In this document: piece after piece, positions 9,199-17,300 of the stretch
Position numbering within the stretch: the stretch's first letter is position 1
Layout of the letters: the number at the start of each line of letters is the position of its first letter
Assembly (NCBI RefSeq): GCF_024746795.1
Contig: NZ_CP080524.1
Span: 620,001 to 684,000, forward strand
Source: Mesorhizobium sp. AR10
Lineage (GTDB): Bacteria; Pseudomonadota; Alphaproteobacteria; Rhizobiales; Rhizobiaceae
Reading direction: 5' to 3'
Length of the DNA: 64,000 nucleotides
Notes under the pieces: model-generated
What the model was told of the DNA's origin: nothing
Databases searched by the model: none
The model's input: the letters and a program-made list of their open reading frames with translations, nothing else
Made by a program: the position numbers and the translations under genes

Positions 9199-10182
9199 TC
9201 AGCTTCGCGCCTTGACCTGGACCGTCTCCGGCACCGGCGTCAGCGGCCGACGCTCGGTGAACCAGGACACCAGATTGTCGACGCACAGATCGGCCATGGC
9301 GCGGCGCGTATGTTCCGAGGCGGAGCCGACATGTGGCAGCAGCGAGGTGTTCGGCGCGTCGAGCAGTGCCTTGGGCACGTTCGGTTCGTCGGCGAAGACA
9401 TCGAGCCCGGCGGCGGCGATGGTGCCATTGGCGAGGGCTGCCGCAAGGGCCGGCTCGTCGACCGTGCTGCCACGACCGATGTTGACGAAGACACCGTTCG
9501 GGCCAAGCGCCGACAGGATTTCGGCGTTGACCGCCTTTTCCGTCGAGGCACCGCCAGGCGCCACCGAGATCAGTGTATCGACCGCCTCGGCGAGACCTTT
9601 CAGCGTCGGGTGGTATGCATAGGCCAGGCCTTCGACCTGGCGCCGATTGTGGTAGGCGATCGGCAGGTCAAAAGCTTCCAGCCGCCGGGCAATGGCTTGC
9701 CCGATGCGGCCCATGCCGAAGATGCCGACCTTGCGACCACGCAAGGTCAGCCGGCTCAGTGGATAGTTGCCCTTGCGCACCCAACTGCCGTCGCGCAGCC
9801 AGGTTTCGGCCCGCCACAGGTCGCGGATGGTGTTGATCAACAACCCGATCGTGGTGTCGGCTACCTCCTCGGTCAGCACGTCAGGCGTGTTGGTGACCAT
9901 GATGTTTTTTGCGGCCGCATGGCTGACATCGACCGAATCGTAGCCGACGCCGAAGGAGGCGATGAGTTCGAGGTTGGGCAACGCATCCATCATCCCCGCA
10001 TTGATGCCGGCGAAGGAAGCAATGGCGCGCACGTTGCGGCGCATGTCGTCGGTAACCAGAGCCGGATCGGCTTGCTCGATCTTGACGCGCTTGAAGGTAC
10101 GCTCGATGCGCTCGACCGCGTGGTCATGGAAATGACCCGGCACCAGAACGGCGACGGTCTGCAACTGCTCAGGCTTGGTCAT
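9199..10182 (-). CDS. D-2-hydroxyacid dehydrogenase (glyoxylate/hydroxypyruvate reductase type)
   Basis: A 327-residue NAD(P)-dependent dehydrogenase. NAD site VGIFGMGRIGQAIARRL, catalytic Arg in NIGRGS, Glu in DVFADEPNVP and His in LLPHVGSAS. It reduces 2-keto acids such as glyoxylate or hydroxypyruvate to D-hydroxy acids; specificity is not fixed. Its ATG overlaps the upstream lacI-type stop (ATGA at 10182-10179), so the two are translationally coupled and the regulator probably controls this enzyme. Confidence 0.88.
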   Translation of the reverse strand: MTKPEQLQTVAVLVPGHFHDHAVERIERTFKRVKIEQADPALVTDDMRRNVRAIASFAGINAGMMDALPNLELIASFGVGYDSVDVSHAAAKNIMVTNTPDVLTEEVADTTIGLLINTIRDLWRAETWLRDGSWVRKGNYPLSRLTLRGRKVGIFGMGRIGQAIARRLEAFDLPIAYHNRRQVEGLAYAYHPTLKGLAEAVDTLISVAPGGASTEKAVNAEILSALGPNGVFVNIGRGSTVDEPALAAALANGTIAAAGLDVFADEPNVPKALLDAPNTSLLPHVGSASEHTRRAMADLCVDNLVSWFTERRPLTPVPETVQVKARS

Positions 10183-11201
10183 GCACGCTCCACCGGCCTG
10201 CCGGTCGACTGGCGCACATGCAGTTCCGGCTTGATCAATTCCTGCGACGGCCGCACCGTCTGCCCGTTGAGCTTGTCGAGCAGCGCGCTGGCGGCGCGGC
10301 GGCCAACTTCGCGCTGGCCGTTCCAGACGGTGGTCAGAGCCGGCGTGGCGATTGCAGCCTCCTCGAGATCGTCATAGCCGGTGACGGAAATGTCGACACC
10401 CGGTACCAAGCCAGCGCGCGCAATGCCGTTCATCAGCCCGATGGCGACGAGATCATTCCAGCAACAGGCCGCGGTTGGCTTGTCCTTTAGCGCCAAAAAC
10501 TGTCCTGCTGCCTCGAAGCCGGCCTGCTTGGTGCGCGGGCCGGCGATGCGCCAGGATTGCCTGACCTCGAGCCCGGCCGCCTCCATCGCGTTGACATAGC
10601 CCTGGTAGCGGTCGCGGCCGGTCGAGGTCTGGTCGGTGCCGCCGATCATGGCGATACGCTTGTGGCCAAGCGAGATCAGGTGGTTGGTGGCAAGCCCGGT
10701 GCCATAGGAATCGTCGCCGCGAAACACCGGCACGTCGGCGCCCTCGACGGTGCGCGCGATCAGCACTGCCGGCAGGCCGTTTTCCTCGGCCATCAGGATG
10801 TCGGAAGCCGGCGTGCCGATGGCGGGCGACATGATGACGCCGTCGGCGCCGAGCTGCAAAAGCGTGTCGATGAAGGTGCGCTGCTTTTCGAGCTGGTCGT
10901 AGTGGTTCGACAGGATGAAGGTCTGCCGGCTGCGGTCGAGCTCGCTTTCGATCGAACGCAGTATCTCGGCAAAGAACGGGTTCATGATGTCGTGGACCAC
11001 GACACCGACGATGCCCGAGCGCGAGGTGCGCAGGCTGGCTGCGCGACGGTTGTAGATATAACCGATGGCGCGGGCATGTTCCTTGATGCGGTCGCGGGTG
11101 GCGCCGGCGACCAGCGGGCTGTCGCGCAACGCCAGCGAGACCGTGGCCGTGGACACGCCAAGCGCATCCGCGATCGTCGAAAGCTTGATCTTCTGTGCCA
11201 G
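10179..11201 (-). CDS. LacI-family transcriptional regulator, probable CTG start
   Basis: A complete LacI helix-turn-helix (KIKLSTIADALGVSTATVSLAL) is encoded only if translation begins upstream of the GTG at 11156. No ATG, GTG or TTG fits there. A CTG at 11201 gives MAQKIKLSTIADA..., preceded by GGGAG nine bases away, and a normal 340-residue length. The effector domain is the periplasmic-binding-protein fold (residues about 60-335). Likely repressor of the coupled hydroxyacid dehydrogenase; effector unknown. Confidence 0.85.
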   Translation of the reverse strand: MAQKIKLSTIADALGVSTATVSLALRDSPLVAGATRDRIKEHARAIGYIYNRRAASLRTSRSGIVGVVVHDIMNPFFAEILRSIESELDRSRQTFILSNHYDQLEKQRTFIDTLLQLGADGVIMSPAIGTPASDILMAEENGLPAVLIARTVEGADVPVFRGDDSYGTGLATNHLISLGHKRIAMIGGTDQTSTGRDRYQGYVNAMEAAGLEVRQSWRIAGPRTKQAGFEAAGQFLALKDKPTAACCWNDLVAIGLMNGIARAGLVPGVDISVTGYDDLEEAAIATPALTTVWNGQREVGRRAASALLDKLNGQTVRPSQELIKPELHVRQSTGRPVERA

Positions 11202-11223
11202 CGCCTTGCGCTCCCGACCGGGC

Positions 11224-11250
11224 CTAGGTTGCGACCTAAACAGTTTAAAC
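11224..11250. promoter_or_regulatory. Candidate operator upstream of the LacI-type gene
   Basis: An inverted repeat TAGGT-TGCG-ACCTA (11225-11238) and the palindrome GTTTAAAC (11243-11250) lie 24-49 bp before the proposed CTG start. LacI-family genes are commonly autoregulated from such sites. No second copy was recognised, so this is tentative. Confidence 0.3.
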
Positions 11251-11279
11251 GCGGCCTTATGCCACCCTTCCGGAACAAA

Positions 11280-12302
11280 TCAAAGTTTTTTTGCCAAGGC
11301 CTCCGTCTCGACGTCGAGCGCCGCGCGATTGCGCACGCGCAATCGGTGCTCGCGATGGACGATGTAAAGGCCGCTGGCGACGATGATTGCAGCGCCAAGA
11401 AGCGTCCAGCGGTCGGGGAACTGATTGAAGAAGACCCAGCCGGAGACAATCATCCACACCATCTGCGAATAGGGATATGGAGCCAGCGCCGTGGTGGTGG
11501 CGATGCGATAGGCCTGCACCAGCAGCCAGTGGCCGATGGCGCCGAACACGCCGAGCATCAGCAGGATCAGCCAGTGCCAGCCATCCTGCGGCAGGGCGAG
11601 CGAAAACGGCAGCAGCGGCAGAAGCAGCACGGCCGGCGCCAATGCCGAAAACAGAATGAGGCTCTCGGACGTTTCGGTCGCCGACATGCGGCGCGTCATG
11701 ATGACGTAGAAACAGTTCGACAGCATCGAGCAGAGCGCGAAGAGATGGCCGACGCCGAAAACACCGACGCCCGGCCGGGTGATGATGAGGACGCCGGCAA
11801 AACCAGTCAGGATCGCCAGCCAGCGCCGCCAGCCCGCCCATTCGCCGAGCAGCGGACCGGCAAGCGCGGTGATCACCATCGGTGCGAAGAAGAAGATCGA
11901 GGTGGTTTCGGCCAGTTGCAATGTCCGCAGCGCCAGGACGTTGAATATGGTCGATCCGAACAGGAACAGGCCACGCAGGATATGGGCCGGCAGATTGTTG
12001 GCGCGAAAGCGTGCCGGATCGCGCCAGCCGCGCAGAAAGATGCCGACAATCAGGACGTGGACGGTAAAGCGCGCCCAGGCGACGATCAGCGCCGAAACGC
12101 CGGCCAGGACAAGATATTTGCTGCTGGTGTCGAGAAAGGTGAAACACACATAGACGGAAAGCATGCAGAAGATCGCCGCGGGGGGCGTCGCGCTTTCGTC
12201 TTGTCTGGGGGAAGCGTTCAATTTCAGGCCGGTGGGAAGCAAGCTAGACGCCACCTTTGCGGCAATTGCCACCAGCCGGCAAGCCAAAAGCGACTGGCAC
12301 AA
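11280..12302 (-). CDS. EamA/DMT-family transporter
   Basis: A drug/metabolite-type transporter with ten predicted helices in two EamA repeats (residues about 45-180 and 185-325), for example LAETTSIFFFAPMVITALAGPLLGE in repeat one. Cargo unknown. The N-terminal ~45 residues before the first helix look unusually long; a TTG at 12221 (LNASPRQDE...) may be the true start. It lies upstream of, and in the same direction as, the LacI/hydroxyacid dehydrogenase pair, separated by 78 bp. Confidence 0.8.
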   Translation of the reverse strand: MCQSLLACRLVAIAAKVASSLLPTGLKLNASPRQDESATPPAAIFCMLSVYVCFTFLDTSSKYLVLAGVSALIVAWARFTVHVLIVGIFLRGWRDPARFRANNLPAHILRGLFLFGSTIFNVLALRTLQLAETTSIFFFAPMVITALAGPLLGEWAGWRRWLAILTGFAGVLIITRPGVGVFGVGHLFALCSMLSNCFYVIMTRRMSATETSESLILFSALAPAVLLLPLLPFSLALPQDGWHWLILLMLGVFGAIGHWLLVQAYRIATTTALAPYPYSQMVWMIVSGWVFFNQFPDRWTLLGAAIIVASGLYIVHREHRLRVRNRAALDVETEALAKKL

Positions 12303-12335
12303 CAGGCGCTGCCGACAGACTCAGGACCGATACGA

Positions 12336-12743
12336 TCAGGGATGCATGCGGGCACCCTTGGTGATCTTGTCGACAAGCTTCCTTTCTGCGCGAAGCGCAA
12401 TGCCGACGACTTTGGCGTCGTCTGGCGCGAATTCGGCAAAGACGGCTCGATTGGCCACGTCGTGGCCGGTCGAAAACATTTCGTCGACATAGAGCGAGGT
12501 TTTTACATCGCGCTCCAGCGCCCGCCGGTGGATCGCGCTGAGCGTCGGGCGATCGGCCGAAAGCACGATGACCGGCTGGATCGACAGCGGGTTGTAGATG
12601 TTCCCGGCGCGGTCGCGGTAGGGCTCGCCGATGATGTCGGGAAACTGCGCGACGACACCGCTGGTCAAAAAGGCGGTGACGTTCAACTTCTGCCAGACGG
12701 GAAGATCGTCCTGCAGCACGATTGCGAATTTGGTATCGAACAT
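12336..12743 (-). CDS. DUF2000-family protein
   Basis: A 135-residue protein starting MFDTKFAIVLQDDLPVWQKLNVTAFL, the signature of DUF2000, a small fold related to peptidyl-tRNA hydrolase II. Function not established. The start at 12743 is preferred over 12755 because family members begin at this MFDTK. Same direction as the EamA gene, 33 bp upstream of its longest form. Confidence 0.75.
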   Translation of the reverse strand: MFDTKFAIVLQDDLPVWQKLNVTAFLTSGVVAQFPDIIGEPYRDRAGNIYNPLSIQPVIVLSADRPTLSAIHRRALERDVKTSLYVDEMFSTGHDVANRAVFAEFAPDDAKVVGIALRAERKLVDKITKGARMHP

Positions 12744-12824
12744 GAGCGTCCCCAATCAATCGATCCGAGACAGATAGGGGCGACCGTTGGCCTCCCGCAA
12801 GCCATGGTCCGAAATCAAGACCGA

Positions 12825-13295
12825 TCAGTCGTCGACGTCGGCCTCGTCGTCGATGAGCACCATGTCCTCGTTGGAAAGGTTCGCCTCGATGCGGGCAAGC
12901 AGCTTGAACAGCGCCTTCTGGTCCTTTTTGTCGAGGCCCTTCAGCGCCTGTTTTTCGGTCTTCTTCACCGATTTCTCGATGGCGTGGATGATGTCGCGGC
13001 CAGTGTCGGTGAGGAAGATATGGGCCTGGCGGGCATCGGCCGACGAGGCGCGCTTTTCCAGAAAACCCTGCGCCTGCAGCCGGTTGATGGTCTTGGTGAT
13101 GGTCGGCGGGCGTACGCCGAGGCGGCCTGCGAGATTGCCGGGCGTCTGGCCGTCCTCGCGGTCGAGCGCCAGCATGATCTGGTCCTGGCCGGCATAGAAG
13201 CCGTGCGCCAGAAGCCTGGCGGCGAGTGCCGTACGCGCCAGTCGGGCCGCCGAATGCAGCCGGCTCATTGTCGCAGTCTTGTCCGCCTTGGCCAT
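12825..13295 (-). CDS. MarR-family transcriptional regulator
   Basis: A 156-residue winged-helix regulator: LAGRLGVRPPTITKTINRLQAQGFLEKRAS is the recognition helix and wing, followed by a C-terminal dimerisation helix and an acidic tail (DDEADVDD). The ATG at 13295 is chosen because AGAGGG lies seven bases upstream, whereas the ATG at 13301 abuts it. MarR proteins respond to phenolic or oxidative signals; the nearby dioxygenase-like gene would fit, but no operator was identified. Confidence 0.85.
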   Translation of the reverse strand: MAKADKTATMSRLHSAARLARTALAARLLAHGFYAGQDQIMLALDREDGQTPGNLAGRLGVRPPTITKTINRLQAQGFLEKRASSADARQAHIFLTDTGRDIIHAIEKSVKKTEKQALKGLDKKDQKALFKLLARIEANLSNEDMVLIDDEADVDD

Positions 13296-13517
13296 GGTCA
13301 TCCCTCTTCGGCCGAACCGGTGCCGGCAGCATAGACGCAGCCGCCCGGTTGGCAATCTACGATCAAAAAGATACCGGCTTTGCAAAACAGCTTTGCCGGC
13401 AAGCATTGTGATGTCCGCCGTGGTCAATGCCAGATGTTTATTTCAGTTAGATGACAAAAGACTTTTTCAGCGCGAGGACTCTTTCAGCGAGACGCCCCAC
13501 ACACGAAACGAGGTCGC

Positions 13518-14243
13518 TCAACCGGCCTTCACCGCGACGACCAACAAGGCTTGATAGGCGTCCGTCACCTCGCGCAATGCCGCCTGCGACGCCGGTCCGG
13601 CCTGCCGGGCGATGCCGTCTCTTGCATTCGACGTGTCGCGTTTGCCGGGACGGTCATTGTAGGGAGCGACTGTTGCGAAGATCTGCTCGCTGAGGCTGTC
13701 GGGGAAGAACAGCTGGCCGGTCATCACCGAATTGTCGTTCGGGAAGACCTTGAAGTGAATGTGCGTGGTGCGGCCGCGATACCAGCCGGGATAGATGGTG
13801 GCGAAGGAAACGATGCCGCTGTCATCGGTCTTCTGCCAGCCGCGCAGAAAGGTCTGGCCCGAGGTGTCGACATCCTGTCCGTCGCCCTGTCCCGGATAGC
13901 CGGAATAGGCGCCTTGCGCATCGCAATGCCAGATGTCGACGCGCGCACCGGCAAGCGGGCGGCAGGCCGCATCGACGATTTGCAGCCGCACATTGAGGGC
14001 AACGCCCTTCTTGCCTTCGGTGACGTCGGTTCGTTCGAGCTTCGGGTCGAAATAGAACGGCCCCTCGGTCACCTCAGGCGTGATGGTGCAGACGCCGGCG
14101 CCACTGTCGAACAGGGCAAGCCCGGCATAGGGCGAGGCGGCCCTTGCGGCAGCCGGCAAGAAGACGCCACCGCCAGCGGTCACGGCGATCAGGCCGAGCG
14201 CCTGGCGCCGGCTCAATGGCAAGGAGGATGACTTGTCGGGCAT
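13518..14243 (-). CDS. Intradiol dioxygenase-like protein (Tat-exported)
   Basis: A 241-residue member of the intradiol ring-cleavage (protocatechuate 3,4-dioxygenase/catechol 1,2-dioxygenase) family. Iron-ligand candidates are Tyr in YSGYPGQ, Tyr in YPGWYRGR and two His in THIHFKV. A twin-arginine signal (SRRQALGLIAV...AARA) indicates export, which marks the poorly characterised extracytoplasmic branch rather than the beta-ketoadipate enzymes. AAGAGG precedes the ATG at 14243. Confidence 0.82.
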   Translation of the reverse strand: MPDKSSSLPLSRRQALGLIAVTAGGGVFLPAAARAASPYAGLALFDSGAGVCTITPEVTEGPFYFDPKLERTDVTEGKKGVALNVRLQIVDAACRPLAGARVDIWHCDAQGAYSGYPGQGDGQDVDTSGQTFLRGWQKTDDSGIVSFATIYPGWYRGRTTHIHFKVFPNDNSVMTGQLFFPDSLSEQIFATVAPYNDRPGKRDTSNARDGIARQAGPASQAALREVTDAYQALLVVAVKAG

Positions 14244-14451
14244 CTGGCACCTCTTCAATTCAGTTCGAGCAGCCTCCCACATCCGTATCTAGGCGGCATG
14301 GCCAGCCTGTGCCAATGACAATTCGGTAATATCGGCAGACCCTTTGGCCCATCGGTTTGCCGCGTGCAAAACCGGTGGGGGCATCCTATATGGAGCCAAC
14401 AATCCTTTTCGAGGCCAGATTTTTCGCGGCCCAGATCCTTCGAGGCACGAC

Positions 14452-15519
14452 ATGAGCGAAGCACAGACGCAGATTCCCGTAACCGTTCTCACCGGCTATC
14501 TCGGCGCCGGGAAGACGACGCTGCTGAACCGCATTCTCTCGGAAAACCACGGCAAGCGCTATGCCGTCATCGTCAACGAATTCGGCGAGATCGGCATCGA
14601 TAACGAATTGATCGTGGAATCCGACGAGGAAATCTACGAAATGAACAATGGCTGCGTCTGCTGCACGGTGCGCGGCGACCTGATCCGCGTCGTCGAAGGC
14701 CTGATGCGCCGGCCCGGCCGCTTCGACGCCATCGTCGTCGAGACCACTGGACTGGCCGATCCAGTGCCGGTGGCGCAGACCTTCTTCATGGACGACGACG
14801 TACGCTCCAAGACCAGGCTCGACGCAGTAGTGGCGCTGGTCGATGCCAAGCACCTGCCGTTGCGCCTCAAGGATTCCAGGGAGGCCGAGGACCAGATCGC
14901 CTTTGCCGATGTCATCGTGCTCAACAAGACCGATCTGGTCACGCCGGAAGAGCTGAACAAGGTCGAGGCGACGATCCGCGCCATCAACCCGGCGGCAAGG
15001 ATCCATCGCACCACCCGCGCCGGCGTAGCGCTGTCCGAGGTGCTCGATCGCGGCGCCTTCGACCTTTCCCGGGCGCTGGAGAACGATCCGCATTTCCTCG
15101 AGGCGCATGACGACCACGACCACCCTGACCACGACCATCATGACCATGACCACGATCATCACCACCATGATCATGACGGGCACGATCATCACCACCATGC
15201 GCATCCTTCCGACATCCATGACGTGACGGTACAGTCAGTGTCGCTGCGCGGCGGCGAGATGGACTCGAAAAAGTTCTTCCCGTGGATCGAGAAGATCACC
15301 CAGATGGAAGGTCCGAACATCCTGCGGCTGAAGGGCATTATCGCGCTCAAGGGCGATGATGAGCGCTATGTCATCCAGGGCGTCCACATGATCATCGAAG
15401 GTGACCACCAGCGCGCCTGGAAGGACGGCGAGAAGCATGAGAGCCGGCTGGTGTTCATTGGCCGCGAACTTGACGCCGAGCGGCTAAAGAACAGCTTTGA
15501 CGCCTGCCAAGCCGCCTGA
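14452..15519 (+). CDS. COG0523 (CobW/ZNG1-type) GTPase with long His-Asp metal-binding loop
   Basis: A 355-residue G3E GTPase: P-loop GYLGAGKTT (15-23), metal-binding GCVCC (67-71), NKTD (158-161) and a C-terminal CobW_C domain. Between the domains, residues 219-251 contain 19 histidines interleaved with aspartates. COG0523 proteins use GTP hydrolysis to deliver a metal, often zinc, to client proteins; the loop should bind zinc, nickel or cobalt. The ATG at 14452 is chosen over 14344 because family homology begins at IPVTVLTG. The WD40 gene downstream may share its transcript. Confidence 0.9.
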   Translation: MSEAQTQIPVTVLTGYLGAGKTTLLNRILSENHGKRYAVIVNEFGEIGIDNELIVESDEEIYEMNNGCVCCTVRGDLIRVVEGLMRRPGRFDAIVVETTGLADPVPVAQTFFMDDDVRSKTRLDAVVALVDAKHLPLRLKDSREAEDQIAFADVIVLNKTDLVTPEELNKVEATIRAINPAARIHRTTRAGVALSEVLDRGAFDLSRALENDPHFLEAHDDHDHPDHDHHDHDHDHHHHDHDGHDHHHHAHPSDIHDVTVQSVSLRGGEMDSKKFFPWIEKITQMEGPNILRLKGIIALKGDDERYVIQGVHMIIEGDHQRAWKDGEKHESRLVFIGRELDAERLKNSFDACQAA

Positions 15520-15548
15520 TTTCCAGATTAATTTGGGGCGTTGGCCAT

Positions 15549-15682
15549 TCTTCCCTTCGCCCCTTGTGGGAGAAGGGAAGAGCCGCACCTAGCTGCAACG
15601 TTGGCGACCTCTCTCCCGTCCTTGCGGGGTCCGAAGGGCGGGTTGAGACCCGTGGCTCAACCCCGTAAGGGTGAGGGGCAGC
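15549..15682. repeat. Dispersed palindromic repeat between the GTPase and WD40 genes
   Basis: A ~134 bp non-coding segment beginning CTTCCCTTCGCCCCTTGTGG and ending GGGTGAGGGGCAGC, with internal short stems (CTTCCCTTC/GAAGGGAAG near each other). It resembles the element at 35896-36038, which also ends in GAGGGGCAGC. It ends about 26 bp before the WD40 start, so it may influence expression of that gene. Confidence 0.5.
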
Positions 15683-15708
15683 AAAAATTTCGAATGGAAT
15701 AGTCTCTC

Positions 15709-16683
15709 ATGCCCACCGTCGCCCCGCTTGATCTCCAGGGACATTGCATCGCCGCCGTCTTTCTTGGCGACGTGCCGCATTTCGCGCTGGCCGATGGCGC
15801 CGTCCACCGGCTCGACCATGGCCACAAGACGATGCAAGCCAATGACGGGCTGCTCGCCGCCTTCCATGACGCGGCCAACGACCGGCTGATCACCGGCGGC
15901 GAGGACGGCAAGATTTTTTCGACTGCCGCTGGCGGCAACGTCCAGGAACTGGCGAGCGCCGGCAAAAAATGGATAACCAGCGTCGCCGCCGGACCGCAAG
16001 GCGCCATCGCCTATGCCACCGGCAAGACCGCCTTCGTGCGCTTTGCAGACGGCAAGACCAAGGAATTTGCGCACCCGCGCTCGGTCGAGGGGCTGGCGTT
16101 CTCGCCCAAGGGCATGCGTTTCGGCGTCGCCCGCTACAATGGCGCGACACTGCATTTCCCGGCGGCCGAGGGCAAGCCGGTCGAGCTCGAATGGGCCGGT
16201 GCCCATACCGGCATCACGTTCTCGCCGGATGGCGCCTTCCTCGTCACCACCATGCAGGAAAACGCGCTGCATGGCTGGAAGCTCGCCGACGGCAAGCACA
16301 TGCGCATGACCGGCTATCCCGGCAAGGTCAAAAGCCTGTCGTGGAGCGCCAAGGGCAAATGGCTGGCGAGTTCCGGCGCGCCGGCAGCGATCGTCTGGCC
16401 GTTTTCGGGCAAGGACGGGCCGATGGGCAAGGCACCGCTGGAGCTCGGCACGCGCGGCAACGCCATGGTGACGGCGGTCGCCTGCCATCCGAGCCAGGAT
16501 GTCGTCGCCGTCGGCTATGACGACGGCATGGTGATGGCGGTGCGCTTTGCCGACGCCAAGGAGGTGCTGCTGCGCCGGCCGGGCAAGGGCGCCATCACCT
16601 CGATGATGTGGGACAAGGAAGAGCGTCGCGTCGCCTTCGGCAGCGCCGCCGGCGATTGCGGCGTCATCGACATTTCGGCGTAG
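15709..16683 (+). CDS. WD40-repeat beta-propeller protein
   Basis: A 324-residue protein made of about seven degenerate WD40 blades, e.g. GLLAAFHDAANDRLITGGEDGKI, GLAFSPKGMRFGVARYNGA and TAVACHPSQDVVAVGYDDG. No signal peptide, so cytoplasmic. WD40 propellers are binding scaffolds. Its position directly after the COG0523 GTPase in the same direction suggests a partner in metal handling, but this is inference. Convergent with the next gene, 6 bp apart. Confidence 0.8.
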   Translation: MPTVAPLDLQGHCIAAVFLGDVPHFALADGAVHRLDHGHKTMQANDGLLAAFHDAANDRLITGGEDGKIFSTAAGGNVQELASAGKKWITSVAAGPQGAIAYATGKTAFVRFADGKTKEFAHPRSVEGLAFSPKGMRFGVARYNGATLHFPAAEGKPVELEWAGAHTGITFSPDGAFLVTTMQENALHGWKLADGKHMRMTGYPGKVKSLSWSAKGKWLASSGAPAAIVWPFSGKDGPMGKAPLELGTRGNAMVTAVACHPSQDVVAVGYDDGMVMAVRFADAKEVLLRRPGKGAITSMMWDKEERRVAFGSAAGDCGVIDISA

Positions 16684-16689
16684 TCTTCC

Positions 16690-17142
16690 CTATTCGACTC
16701 CACAGGATACCTTGCCGGTGACTTCCACCGGCTTGCCTTCCTGGTCCGTATCCGCAGCAGCGTCATAGATGGCGAGCGTATAGCGCCCGTCATAGACCCC
16801 TTCGTCGCTGGTCTTGGTCAGGATCGTCAGTTCGACCGAGTTGAAGCGTTGCGCGACCTCGTGTTCGCGATAGATGTTCAGCCGCAGTTCCTTGCCGTCG
16901 AGCCAATACTGCGTCAGGTTGGAATCCTCGAAGACCGTCTTGCGCAGGCTGTCGTCGGAGGGTCGGCCCAGAATTTCGAGATCGCCGCGAAAGTTGAAGG
17001 TTGGGCCGCCCATGCCCCGGGTGACGCCGGCTTCGACCTGGAATGTTGCCGCTGCATCCTCGGCGGAACACCAGATACCGCCGCTCGCAAAGGCAGTACC
17101 GGCCGATAGCAGCAGCGTTGCAGTGCAGATGATCGTCCGCAT
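16690..17142 (-). CDS. Exported protein of unknown function
   Basis: A 150-residue protein with a clear signal peptide (MRTIICTATLLLSAGTAFA, cleavage before SGGIWC). The mature part has two cysteines, near each end (IWCSAED and VSCGVE), which could form a disulfide. It is beta-rich with no recognised family. It stands alone, convergent with the WD40 gene, with its own upstream space (17143-17300) shared with the divergent aminotransferase. Confidence 0.7.
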   Translation of the reverse strand: MRTIICTATLLLSAGTAFASGGIWCSAEDAAATFQVEAGVTRGMGGPTFNFRGDLEILGRPSDDSLRKTVFEDSNLTQYWLDGKELRLNIYREHEVAQRFNSVELTILTKTSDEGVYDGRYTLAIYDAAADTDQEGKPVEVTGKVSCGVE

Positions 17143-17300
17143 TTTTCCCCCCTGACCAAAAACCTTGCCGCATTGATGCTGGACCGCTCCCTGAGGTCAA
17201 GTGTCCGTCACTGTGGCCGCTGAACCAATGCAGGGTAGCCAGGCGGCCAATTGCGGTTGCGGATCGCTAATGTCTACAGTGCCCGGCGAGAGGGGCCTTT

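Noticed and set aside
10557..13334. A 925-codon open frame on the plus strand
   Set aside because: It runs antisense across the LacI, EamA, DUF2000 and MarR genes, all of which have clear family motifs. Long antisense frames are expected in GC-rich DNA; its translation has no recognisable domain.
14344..14451. Start of the COG0523 GTPase at 14344
   Set aside because: The extra 36 residues have no homology, and the GTPase fold begins at IPVTVLTG just after the ATG at 14452.
15121..15210. Possible CRISPR or simple repeat at the His/Asp-coding stretch
   Set aside because: The periodicity is only that of alternating CAT/CAC and GAC codons in a real protein loop.
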